Positions 1-6,691 of a stretch of 64,000 nucleotides of DNA are shown in pieces. The notes below the pieces were generated by a model. The model worked only from the letters and a program-made list of their open reading frames with translations. It searched no databases and had not been told where the DNA came from. Source of the stretch: Negativicoccus succinicivorans. GTDB taxonomy: Bacteria > Bacillota > Negativicutes > Veillonellales > Negativicoccaceae. The stretch covers positions 62,001-126,000 of the forward strand of contig NZ_JAHAJN010000001.1 in assembly GCF_018372215.1 (NCBI RefSeq), written 5' to 3'. Positions within the stretch are counted from its first letter, which is position 1. Each line of letters opens with the position of its first letter. Made by a program: the position numbers and the translations under genes.

Positions 1-621
1 GGCTTGGCCATTGCTCTCGAAAAGGATGACTTACGTCAGAAAGTGCGCGAAAAACGCACCGGAACCGTGTTTTTGTTTTGTGTGGATGCGTCGGGGTCGA
101 TGGGGGCAAGGCATCGCATGGGAGCGGTAAAAGGAGCCATTTACGGCCTTTTACAAGAAGCCTATCAAAAGCGTGATCGCATAGGTCTGATAACATTTCG
201 GCGCAATACGGCGGAACTTCTATTGCCCGTGACGCGCAGCATTGATTTGGCACAAAAAGCTCTGAAGGAATTACCTACGGGCGGTAAAACACCGTTGGCG
301 GCGGCCCTTGAAATGTCGCTTGCCGTGCTTGCACAATTGAAATTTCAAGATCCGGAAGTACGACCGGTATTTCTTTTAGTGACTGACGGCCGTGCAACTT
401 CTTCGCTCTCGGGCGGTAACCCGGTGGACGAGGCGATCGAACTGGGAGAAAAGTTGCGTCGTACCGGAGCAGCCATGGTGGTAATCGATACCGAAACCGA
501 TTTCATCAGCATGGGGATCGCTAAGAAATTGGCCTCTTCCATGGGGGCGACCTATTATCACGTCAAAGATTTGTCAGATGAAAAGGTATTACGCATTGTC
601 CAAGATCACTACCAACATTAA
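1..621 (+). CDS. VWA-domain protein, Mg/Co-chelatase subunit type (5' partial)
   Basis: The reading frame is open from the first base, so the gene begins outside the window; about 206 residues are visible. They form a von Willebrand factor A domain with a complete MIDAS start (FCVDASGSMG), a Thr loop (GGKTPLAAAL) and a later Asp (LVTDGRAT). This is the C-terminal arrangement of BchD/ChlD-type chelatase subunits, which in corrin-making anaerobes usually sit beside CobN-like large subunits. The gene is followed by a strong terminator and then exbB-exbD-tonB and cbiK, so a role in cobalt or magnesium insertion is plausible. An AAA+ or acidic-linker part upstream cannot be seen. The VWA call is firm; the metal partner is inference. 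Confidence 0.8.
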   Translation, partial: GLAIALEKDDLRQKVREKRTGTVFLFCVDASGSMGARHRMGAVKGAIYGLLQEAYQKRDRIGLITFRRNTAELLLPVTRSIDLAQKALKELPTGGKTPLAAALEMSLAVLAQLKFQDPEVRPVFLLVTDGRATSSLSGGNPVDEAIELGEKLRRTGAAMVVIDTETDFISMGIAKKLASSMGATYYHVKDLSDEKVLRIVQDHYQH

Positions 622-625
622 GAAT

Positions 626-671
626 GCGAAAAAGCAACACATTTATTAAGAGGTTGCTTTTTCGCGTTTTT
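626..671 (+). terminator. Rho-independent terminator after VWA gene
   Basis: A perfect 13-bp stem (626-638 with 653-665) encloses a 14-nt AT-rich loop and is followed by a T-rich tract. It lies 5 bases after the stop codon of the VWA gene and separates it from exbB. Confidence 0.9.
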
Positions 672-976
672 ATTTACAGATGACTCAAGGGACTGTAAAA
701 AGTTTGTGGTGATAGGGAATACAATCTACTGATTCTGAACTTGTTGAACTTTTAGATTGTATTGAGCTGAATAACCGGGAGTTGTGTTGGCGACGGACAT
801 CTTATTCATACGAACCGGAGTTTTAAAGATGAAGGGGCCATTCAATACTTGCACGAAATCCGCAACAGTTCAGGTTCATTGCAAGAAAATGATGGGAATG
901 CATTTACATCAATCGTTAACTATGGTATTTTGATATTGTGATTTATTATAAACCTCGTGAGTTTATATTTTGAAAA
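672..976. other. Gene-free spacer with inverted repeat and possible decayed ORF
   Basis: About 300 bases without a credible intact gene. It holds a perfect 11-bp inverted repeat (718-728 with 753-763, 24-nt loop). Two short coding-like stretches in different frames follow each other on the + strand: roughly 725-790 (contains ELVELLDCIELNN) and roughly 780-942 (contains KDEGAIQYLHEIRN, ending in a stop at 940-942). Joined by a frameshift they could be the remnant of a small soluble protein, but I do not recognise a family and cannot exclude chance. Confidence 0.3.
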
Positions 977-996
977 TTCTCATCATAAAATGAGAA
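977..996 (+). promoter_or_regulatory. Palindrome upstream of exbB (candidate operator)
   Basis: A perfect 7-bp inverted repeat, TTCTCAT at 977-983 and ATGAGAA at 990-996, with a 6-base spacer, lies directly before the exbB ribosome-binding site (GGAAGGAG, about 999-1006). TonB/ExbBD systems are commonly metal-regulated, so this could be a repressor operator, but it does not match the Fur consensus well. It could also be a small mRNA hairpin near the start site. Confidence 0.35.
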
Positions 997-1012
997 AAGG
1001 AAGGAGAAAAGT

Positions 1013-1630
1013 ATGAGTGAAGCACTTCATTTATTTAATGCAGGCGGCTTGGTAATGTATCCGTTGCTACTGTGTTCGATTTTAGTCATTGCAATCGGGA
1101 TTGAGCGATTTCGTTATTACCAAAAAGCAGAATCGGACATCTCGAAATTAGTCGAAGAAATTCCGGTCCTGCTGCATCAAAACGATCTTAGCGGTTTGAA
1201 GCAGATCTTGGATGAGGATGGCGGATTCCCGGCGATGGCGATTCGTGACGCAGTAGGGCATCTTCATACCGGCGCCAGCCAAACTGCCGTTGTCGAAGGC
1301 AGCGCCGCCCATGGCGCATCTTTATTGCGCAACTATTTAAATTATTTGGATGTCATCGTTACAATGTCTCCGCTATTGGGATTATTGGGCACAGTGACCG
1401 GGATGATTAATTCGTTCAGCATTTTATCCGTTTCTGAAGGGCAGCCTTTTGCTATCACTGCCGGTGTCGGGGAAGCACTGGTAGCAACGGCAACCGGGTT
1501 GTTGGTGGCCATCTTGGCTCTGGTTGTGCATACGTATTTGGCACACCGTTTGGATAATCTTGTTTCCGATATGGAGCGTTTAGCATCTGTTTACCTGGCC
1601 CATGTGGACGGTGAGGCAAATGAAGCTTAG
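1013..1630 (+). CDS. exbB: ExbB/TolQ/MotA-family proton channel
   Basis: A 205-residue inner-membrane protein of the MotA/TolQ/ExbB family, which with ExbD uses the proton motive force to energise TonB. Three membrane segments are visible: residues about 14-34, about 108-132 (VTMSPLLGLLGTVTGM, the family signature) and about 146-178 (GVGEALVATATGLLVAI). The start ATG is preceded by a good Shine-Dalgarno. The 3' end overlaps exbD by 11 bases and tonB follows, so this is a three-gene operon. The neighbouring cbiK and cobalamin genes suggest transport of a corrinoid or metal chelate, but no receptor is in the window. Confidence 0.93.
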   Translation: MSEALHLFNAGGLVMYPLLLCSILVIAIGIERFRYYQKAESDISKLVEEIPVLLHQNDLSGLKQILDEDGGFPAMAIRDAVGHLHTGASQTAVVEGSAAHGASLLRNYLNYLDVIVTMSPLLGLLGTVTGMINSFSILSVSEGQPFAITAGVGEALVATATGLLVAILALVVHTYLAHRLDNLVSDMERLASVYLAHVDGEANEA

Positions 1631-2051
1631 AGAAATGCGGGTAAGCAAGCAACCGAAGCTGATGATTATCCCGATGATTGATATCATCTTTTTCTTGCTT
1701 GTGTTTTTTATGATGAGTATGCTTACCATGGTAGTTCAAAAATCAGTGGATTTGTCCTTGCCCAAGACACAATCCGCTAAAGTGAGTATGGAAACTACCG
1801 TGCCGATCAGTATAAAAAAAGACGGTACGATTTACTTTGAACAGGAACCAATACATGCAGAGGACTTGCGGCGACGCATTGAAGTAGAAAAAGCCAGAAA
1901 TCCACAACTGGCGATTTTGGTGCGCGCGGATGCGGAATCGCAATACAATAATTTTATGTATGTTTTGGATCAGGTAAAGCTGTCAGGCATTTCGCGCATC
2001 GGTATCGCTACCGATGGGGCGAAATCGGCGCCGGCTGCGCCGCAACCTTGA
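1620..2051 (+). CDS. exbD: ExbD/TolR-family protein
   Basis: A 143-residue protein with a short cytoplasmic tail, one membrane helix (residues about 15-38) and a periplasmic domain. The functional Asp lies at the start of the helix in MIPMIDIIFFLLVFFM, as in ExbD/TolR. I chose the ATG at 1620 rather than an in-frame ATG at 1602, because 1620 gives the usual ExbD length, a GTGAGG ribosome-binding site and an 11-base overlap with exbB typical of coupled genes. The C-terminal tail is rich in Ala/Pro. It should work as a subunit of the ExbB-ExbD motor. Confidence 0.92.
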   Translation: MKLREMRVSKQPKLMIIPMIDIIFFLLVFFMMSMLTMVVQKSVDLSLPKTQSAKVSMETTVPISIKKDGTIYFEQEPIHAEDLRRRIEVEKARNPQLAILVRADAESQYNNFMYVLDQVKLSGISRIGIATDGAKSAPAAPQP

Positions 2052-2058
2052 GGTTGTT

Positions 2059-2835
2059 ATGTATTATGGTGAAAATGAGGGCTGGGGCAAGCCTATAACA
2101 GGATCTCTTCTGGCGCATGCTATTGTTTTTGCTTTATTCGGAGTTGCGATTCACTTTGCACCAACACCGGAACACGTATCTCTCGATCCCGTGGTAGTCG
2201 AGATTTATGACCCGGGTGGCGGTGGTGGCGGCGGCTCCGATATTGCCGCACAGAACACGTCGACATTTCCGGATGATTTAGATGAATACGATGATTGGGA
2301 AAGCACAGAAGAAAGTATTGATGAAAACGTAGAAGCGCCAATTCATGATGCTTACGCATCGACGCCGGAACAATCCCCGGCAAAGCCGATGCGAAAACAT
2401 CGTGTTCGACGTTCACGATCCGGCTCCGGCACAGGTCAGGGAACCGGACATGGATCGGGCATAGGTAGCGGTATCGGTTCCGGGAGAGGATCCGGCATCG
2501 GTTCAGGGACCGGATCAGGCACAGGATCCGGTGTGGGCTCGAATACTGCTCCGCCTACAAGCCCATCCATACTTTCCGCTCCCGACCCGAAGTATCCGGA
2601 ATCCGCCCGTGGAGCCAATATTGAAGGCACCGTAGGTGTAGAATTGGTAATTGGAGCGCAAGGATCCGTAACGAGCGCATGGGTAGCCGAATCATCAGGA
2701 AATGCAGCGCTGGATCAGGCAGCAGTGGATGCCGTATATCGATGGCGCTTTGCGCCCGGGACGGTTAACGGATCCCCGGTCGAAACACGATCTCGTGTGC
2801 GTGTAAGCTTTGGCTTGAAACAACATTCACGCTAA
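2059..2835 (+). CDS. tonB: TonB-family energy transducer with Gly-rich linker
   Basis: A 258-residue TonB-like protein. The N-terminus has one membrane helix (residues about 12-32, ITGSLLAHAIVFALFGVAI). It is followed by a Gly run, an acidic stretch, and then a linker at residues about 121-162 made of alternating Gly and Ser/Thr/Ile rather than the usual Pro-Glu/Pro-Lys repeats. The C-terminus is a normal TonB domain (YPESARGANIEGTVGV through YRWRFAPGTVNG). The ATG at 2059 has a TGAGG ribosome-binding site overlapping the exbD stop; an upstream in-frame ATG at 2014 lies inside exbD and would add a basic 15-residue peptide. It transfers motor energy to an outer-membrane receptor, unknown here. 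Confidence 0.88.
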   Translation: MYYGENEGWGKPITGSLLAHAIVFALFGVAIHFAPTPEHVSLDPVVVEIYDPGGGGGGGSDIAAQNTSTFPDDLDEYDDWESTEESIDENVEAPIHDAYASTPEQSPAKPMRKHRVRRSRSGSGTGQGTGHGSGIGSGIGSGRGSGIGSGTGSGTGSGVGSNTAPPTSPSILSAPDPKYPESARGANIEGTVGVELVIGAQGSVTSAWVAESSGNAALDQAAVDAVYRWRFAPGTVNGSPVETRSRVRVSFGLKQHSR

Positions 2836-3050
2836 GAAACTGTAATTCGCATCGCTTGTACGACAATGGTATTATATGGATTGGTAATATACACATTATA
2901 CGGCGTCAAAACCATCCTGCCTGTCTAATGCCGGAAGTCAGTACGACATTAATTATGATGTACTTTAAGCCAGCAGAGCTGCCGATTCGGAAAGCATTAA
3001 TGAAGCAACACAATGGAAATAAGGGACAGAGCAGAATATTTGGGAGGGAC
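2836..3050 (+). promoter_or_regulatory. cbiK leader; possible degenerate cobalamin riboswitch
   Basis: This 215-base AT-rich leader contains pieces resembling the class-I cobalamin riboswitch: ACTGTAA at 2839-2845, a hairpin-forming segment at about 2940-2962, and at 2968-2983 a B12-box-like element (AGCCAGCAGAGCTGCC) differing from the usual AGCCAGGAGACCTGCC at two positions that change together. A second, weaker B12-box-like string lies at 2905-2921. The 5' core (GGTGAAA-type block) is not evident. It precedes the cobaltochelatase, where such control would make sense. The evidence is partial. Confidence 0.3.
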
Positions 3051-3053
3051 ATG

Positions 3054-3908
3054 ATGAATGATAAAGCGATTGTGCTGACGAGTTTTGGTACGACGCTAAC
3101 AGACGAACGTAGACGCACGCTGAAACATATGCAGAACTTGACTCAAAAAGCATATCCGGATTGGGACGTATACATCGCCTTTACAAGTCGGATTGTCATC
3201 GACCGAATCTCGAAACAAGAGGGAGAAAAATTTTACAGTGAACGTGCCATGTTTTACCACTTGGCATCGGAAGGATATCGCGAGGTAGCATATCAGCCTT
3301 TGCATATTATTCCGGGGGCAGAATACTCGAAAGTAATGCAACTTGTGTACAAATGGAAAGCAGACCTTGTTTTTAGACGTTTGGTGATCGGTCGACCCTT
3401 ATTGTATTTTATCGGTCAGGGGGACGAACGGCCGGATGACTATCAATTGCTTTTGGATAGTTTAAAGGAGGCGATTCCCTCCGCACCACAGGAAGGCCTT
3501 TTGCTATTGGCGCATGGGACGAATCATCCTGCGCAGGCGGTGTATTCAGCGTTGCAACTCAAGGCGAATCATTTGGGCTACGATAATGTCTGGATAGGGA
3601 CGCTGGAGGGATTTCCCGAATGGCGCGAAGCGGCAAAGCAAATGCGTTTTGCGGGAATTCGTAAAATTCATGTTAAACCTCTCTTTTTCCATGCGGGTGA
3701 ACACGTAAGTGTGGACATATTCAGCAAAGAAGAAGAAAGTGTTGTTCAAAAGTTGTCAGAATACGGTTTTATTGTCGAAGAGGATTGGCAGTCTTTGGGA
3801 CAAATCGAAGATATCCTTAAGCTATATATGCAGCACTTGGATGATGCAATCAGTGAACGGTATCGAGGTCGCTCACACGGGCGACCGGCGATTCCTTCTA
3901 TTATTTAA
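3054..3908 (+). CDS. cbiK: Anaerobic sirohydrochlorin cobaltochelatase CbiK
   Basis: A 284-residue class-II chelatase that inserts Co2+ into sirohydrochlorin, the entry step of anaerobic cobalamin synthesis. Visible features are the start VLTSFGTTLTDERR, the His-bearing strand YQPLHIIPGAEY, LLAHGTNHPA, and PLFFHAGEHVSVD with the second metal-binding His. The frame is open upstream to 2856, but that part is AT-rich leader. The GGGAGG at 3042-3047 is 6 bases from the ATG at 3054 (an ATG at 3051 is the alternative). No signal peptide is visible, so it should be cytoplasmic. It is followed by cbiL, cbiA and cobO in the same direction. Confidence 0.92.
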   Translation: MNDKAIVLTSFGTTLTDERRRTLKHMQNLTQKAYPDWDVYIAFTSRIVIDRISKQEGEKFYSERAMFYHLASEGYREVAYQPLHIIPGAEYSKVMQLVYKWKADLVFRRLVIGRPLLYFIGQGDERPDDYQLLLDSLKEAIPSAPQEGLLLLAHGTNHPAQAVYSALQLKANHLGYDNVWIGTLEGFPEWREAAKQMRFAGIRKIHVKPLFFHAGEHVSVDIFSKEEESVVQKLSEYGFIVEEDWQSLGQIEDILKLYMQHLDDAISERYRGRSHGRPAIPSII

Positions 3909-3925
3909 AATTTGTGGGGGTTAGT

Positions 3926-4633
3926 ATGCAAACAGGAACATTATATGGGATTGGTGTGGGACCCGGGGATTCAGAGTTTCTAACAGTCAAAGCGGTACGG
4001 ACACTGGAGCATGTCGACGTGATTATCGTTCCGAAAACGGAGAAAAAAACCGATTCGGTTGCCTACCAAATTGCTAAGCCTTTTATCAAAGAATTAACGG
4101 AAGTTATCCCTATCGTTTTTCCGATGGTTCCTGACATGACAGTTCAGGAAAGAGCCTGGGAGGAAAATCGTAAAATTATTTCCGGATTGTTGGCTGAAGG
4201 TAAAGATATAGCATTTTTAACTCTCGGTGATCCGATGTTGTATAGCACCTATATGTACATTTTTAGAGCATTGAAGAAAACGGAATACCCCATCGAAACC
4301 ATTCCGGGCATCCCGGCTTTTTTGGCGATTGCTTCTCATATCGGACGGACGGTCGGCGATCAGGAAGACGTTATTACCATTTTACCCGGTACTGCGGATG
4401 CAGAAAAATTGGAACGTGTCATTGCGGTCAGCGACAGTTTAGTTATTATGAAAGTTTATAAAACTTGGCCGATAATTAAAAAACTGATGGAAAAATACAA
4501 TTTGATCGATGATGCGATTATGATTTCGCGTGCGGGTCTGCCAGATGAGGTCGTATATCGTGATTTGCGTGCCTTGCCGGAAGATGCGAAGCTGAATTAT
4601 TTATCGACGATTTTAGCGAAGCGGAGTCACTAA
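3926..4633 (+). CDS. cbiL: Cobalt-factor II / precorrin-2 C20-methyltransferase
   Basis: A 235-residue SAM-dependent tetrapyrrole methylase. The N-terminal GTLYGIGVGPGDSEFLTVKA is the family's SAM-binding signature; LTLGDPMLYSTYMY and ETIPGIPAFLAIA are further conserved blocks. It methylates C20 of the cobalt-isobacteriochlorin made by CbiK. I chose the ATG at 3926, with GTGGGGG 5 bases upstream; a GTG at 3914 lies in that ribosome-binding site. The stop overlaps the cbiA start by one base. The other ring methylases (cbiF, cbiH and so on) are not in this window. Confidence 0.92.
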   Translation: MQTGTLYGIGVGPGDSEFLTVKAVRTLEHVDVIIVPKTEKKTDSVAYQIAKPFIKELTEVIPIVFPMVPDMTVQERAWEENRKIISGLLAEGKDIAFLTLGDPMLYSTYMYIFRALKKTEYPIETIPGIPAFLAIASHIGRTVGDQEDVITILPGTADAEKLERVIAVSDSLVIMKVYKTWPIIKKLMEKYNLIDDAIMISRAGLPDEVVYRDLRALPEDAKLNYLSTILAKRSH

Positions 4634-6012
4634 TGGCAACCTTTCGCCGACCACGATTGGTGATAGCCGGGACGAATAGCGGCGTAGGGAAAACGACGAT
4701 CGTAACGGGACTACTCGCGGCATTGACGCAGTCCGGACATGCTGTTCAGCCATTTAAAGTAGGGCCGGATTACATTGACCCCGGCTTTCATGCGCTGGCG
4801 TCCGGGCGGGATTCATATAACCTTGATACTTGGTTGGTACCGGAGGAAAAACTGTCGGAAAATTTTACGCGGTTAAGTGAGGGCGCAGAACTTTCGATCA
4901 TTGAAGGAGTCATGGGCCTATACGATGGAGGCTCTGCCGGTATCAGTAGTACGGCTGCTATCGCGAAACGCTTGCAGGCGCCGGTCATATTGGTTATTAA
5001 TGTGCAGTCGATGGGACAAAGTGCCGGTGCTATTGCGCTTGGGTATAAAAATTATGACCCGGACGTTCGGTTGGCAGGCGTAATCGTTAATCGTGTCGGC
5101 TCACCGAAACATGCCGAAATGGTTCGGGAAAGCATTGAACAGCTGGGGATTCCGGTCTTAGGTATTATTCATCGTAATGATTTGCTCCAAACGCCGGAAC
5201 GGCACTTGGGGTTGACACCGGTGACGGAAACCGACCCGACTTCTGTGATTCAGCAGATGGCGAAGGTCATGCAGGAATCCATTGATCTGGATCGTTTGCG
5301 CGCCGCGGCTGAACAAGCACCGGATCTTAGTATCGAATCGCGACAGGAGCTTGACGAACCGATAAAGGTAAGAATTGCCGTAGCGCATGACGCGGCATTT
5401 TCTTTTTATTATCCGACCAGCTTGCAATATTTGGAGCGGTTGGGGGCCGAATTAGTTTATTTCAGCCCGTTAACTGACAAAGAATTGCCGCCAAATATCG
5501 ACGGAATCATTTTGGGCGGCGGTTTCCCGGAAATGTTTTTGGATGCATTGAGCCAAAACCGGGAGATGCTTATAAAAATGAAGCAAGCGGCTGAGGCTGG
5601 TATGCCGATCTACGCGGAATGCGGGGGGGTGATGTACCTTTGCGAAAGCGTGACGGATTTTGCCGGTACCCGATACCCGTTGACGGGTATCGTACCTGCA
5701 ACGACGCAAATGGAAAAGAAGCTGCAACGCGTCGGCTATGTGACGGCGACCGCACAACAGGACAGCATTATCGCGATAAAAGGAGCGACTCTACGCGGGC
5801 ATGAGTTTCACTTCTCAACGTTACTTCCGAAGAACGACGAAATGTATCCATGGGCATACGAATTGATCGGTAGTCGCAATGTCACACCGCATAAGGAAGG
5901 GTATGTTTCACACAATGTATTGGCATCGTACTTGCATTTGGCGTGGGATGGCTCTCCGGAAGCGGCGCGACGCTTCTTGACTATTTGTCATGACTATCGG
6001 CAAGGGAGATAA
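4633..6012 (+). CDS. cbiA: Cobyrinic acid a,c-diamide synthase
   Basis: A 459-residue ATP- and glutamine-dependent amidase that converts carboxylates a and c of cobyrinic acid to amides. The N-terminal DTBS-like domain has the P-loop GTNSGVGKTT and VGPDYIDPGFH. The C-terminal class-I glutamine amidotransferase domain has the nucleophile Cys in YAECGGVMYL and a His in RGHEFHFS. Its length is typical. The ATG overlaps the cbiL stop (TAATG), indicating translational coupling. Confidence 0.95.
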   Translation: MATFRRPRLVIAGTNSGVGKTTIVTGLLAALTQSGHAVQPFKVGPDYIDPGFHALASGRDSYNLDTWLVPEEKLSENFTRLSEGAELSIIEGVMGLYDGGSAGISSTAAIAKRLQAPVILVINVQSMGQSAGAIALGYKNYDPDVRLAGVIVNRVGSPKHAEMVRESIEQLGIPVLGIIHRNDLLQTPERHLGLTPVTETDPTSVIQQMAKVMQESIDLDRLRAAAEQAPDLSIESRQELDEPIKVRIAVAHDAAFSFYYPTSLQYLERLGAELVYFSPLTDKELPPNIDGIILGGGFPEMFLDALSQNREMLIKMKQAAEAGMPIYAECGGVMYLCESVTDFAGTRYPLTGIVPATTQMEKKLQRVGYVTATAQQDSIIAIKGATLRGHEFHFSTLLPKNDEMYPWAYELIGSRNVTPHKEGYVSHNVLASYLHLAWDGSPEAARRFLTICHDYRQGR

Positions 6013-6013
6013 A

Positions 6014-6553
6014 ATGGATAAAGGCTTAGTATTGGTAAATACCGGCAACGGTAAAGGCAAAACTACCGCCGCATTGGGACTTGCTTTGCGAGCAGTGGGA
6101 AACGGCCAAAAGGTGCTGATATTGCAATTTATCAAAGGCGCTTGGAAGTACGGCGAACTCAGTGCATTGGAACGATTGTCACCGGATGTGGAAGTTCATC
6201 CTTTAGGAAACGGTTTCGTACGTCATAATAAAAAAGACGGCGGTCAGAAAGAGTTTCAACAGCATCAGGAAAAAGCACGTGCTGCGTGGGAGACGGTCAA
6301 AAATGAAGTGATGTCGGATCAATGGGACCTGGTTATTTTGGATGAAGTTAATTACGCGGTGGATTTCGGTCTGTTGCAGGTGGAAGATGTTGTCGATTTA
6401 ATAAAAAAACGTCCGGAACGATTGAACATTGTTTTGACGGGGCGCAATGCGCGTCCGGAAGTCATTGCTGTCGCCGATACGGTAACTGAAATGAAACCGA
6501 TCAAGCATGCATTTGAGAAAGGTGTTCGCGCACGTCGGGGTATTGAATTTTAA
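6014..6553 (+). CDS. cobO: Corrinoid adenosyltransferase, CobA/CobO (BtuR) type
   Basis: A 179-residue P-loop enzyme that transfers the 5'-deoxyadenosyl group of ATP to reduced cobalt of corrinoids. The P-loop VNTGNGKGKTTAALGLALRA is at residues 6-25, with LQFIKGAWKYGEL and the Walker-B-like LVILDEVNYA. An upstream in-frame ATG at 5990 lies inside cbiA; the ATG at 6014 follows AAGGGA and gives family length. A second, unrelated adenosyltransferase (PduO type) is encoded at 58454, so the organism has both families. Confidence 0.94.
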   Translation: MDKGLVLVNTGNGKGKTTAALGLALRAVGNGQKVLILQFIKGAWKYGELSALERLSPDVEVHPLGNGFVRHNKKDGGQKEFQQHQEKARAAWETVKNEVMSDQWDLVILDEVNYAVDFGLLQVEDVVDLIKKRPERLNIVLTGRNARPEVIAVADTVTEMKPIKHAFEKGVRARRGIEF

Positions 6554-6574
6554 AAAATTAATAACTGTGCAAAT

Positions 6575-6616
6575 CCATATAAAAAAGAGCGGTTTAAACC
6601 GCTCTTTTTTATATGG
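6575..6616. terminator. 42-bp perfect palindrome, terminator of cobalamin operon
   Basis: Bases 6575-6595 are the exact reverse complement of 6596-6616. The GC core (GAGCGG/CCGCTC) is flanked by A6 and T6 runs, so it can terminate in either direction. It lies 21 bases after cobO and before the lysC promoter region. Confidence 0.9.
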
Positions 6617-6623
6617 TAAGTTC

Positions 6624-6652
6624 TTTACACAAACAGGTGTTAATGTTACCAT
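6624..6652 (+). promoter_or_regulatory. Candidate sigma-A promoter for lysC-lysA
   Basis: TTTACA (6624-6629), 17-base spacer, TACCAT (6647-6652), 40 bases before the lysC start and just after the terminator palindrome. The match to consensus is partial in the -10 box. Confidence 0.5.
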
Positions 6653-6691
6653 GTTAAATAAGCATTTTTTAAATATTTGAGGAGGCAAAGT

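Noticed and set aside
345..561. Minus-strand open frames in the first 600 bases and elsewhere
   Set aside because: Shadow frames of strongly conserved + strand genes, with no ribosome-binding sites or family motifs.
977..996. Fur box before exbB
   Set aside because: The palindrome does not match the Fur consensus in arm sequence; kept only as a generic operator candidate.
2014..2058. Upstream in-frame ATG for tonB
   Set aside because: It lies inside exbD, adds a basic 15-residue peptide and lacks a good ribosome-binding site; the ATG at 2059 has TGAGG and gives a normal membrane anchor.
2839..2983. Confident cobalamin riboswitch call
   Set aside because: Only fragments of the conserved core are visible and the 5' part would fall in the tonB coding region; left as a low-confidence candidate.
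2856..3053. 5' extension of cbiK to an earlier ATG
   Set aside because: The extra 66 residues are not family-like, the region is AT-rich leader with possible RNA structure, and the ATG at 3054 has GGGAGG.
6575..6616. The 42-bp palindrome as an attachment site or IS end
   Set aside because: A and T runs flanking a GC-rich core at the operon end fit a terminator; no duplication or transposase nearby.
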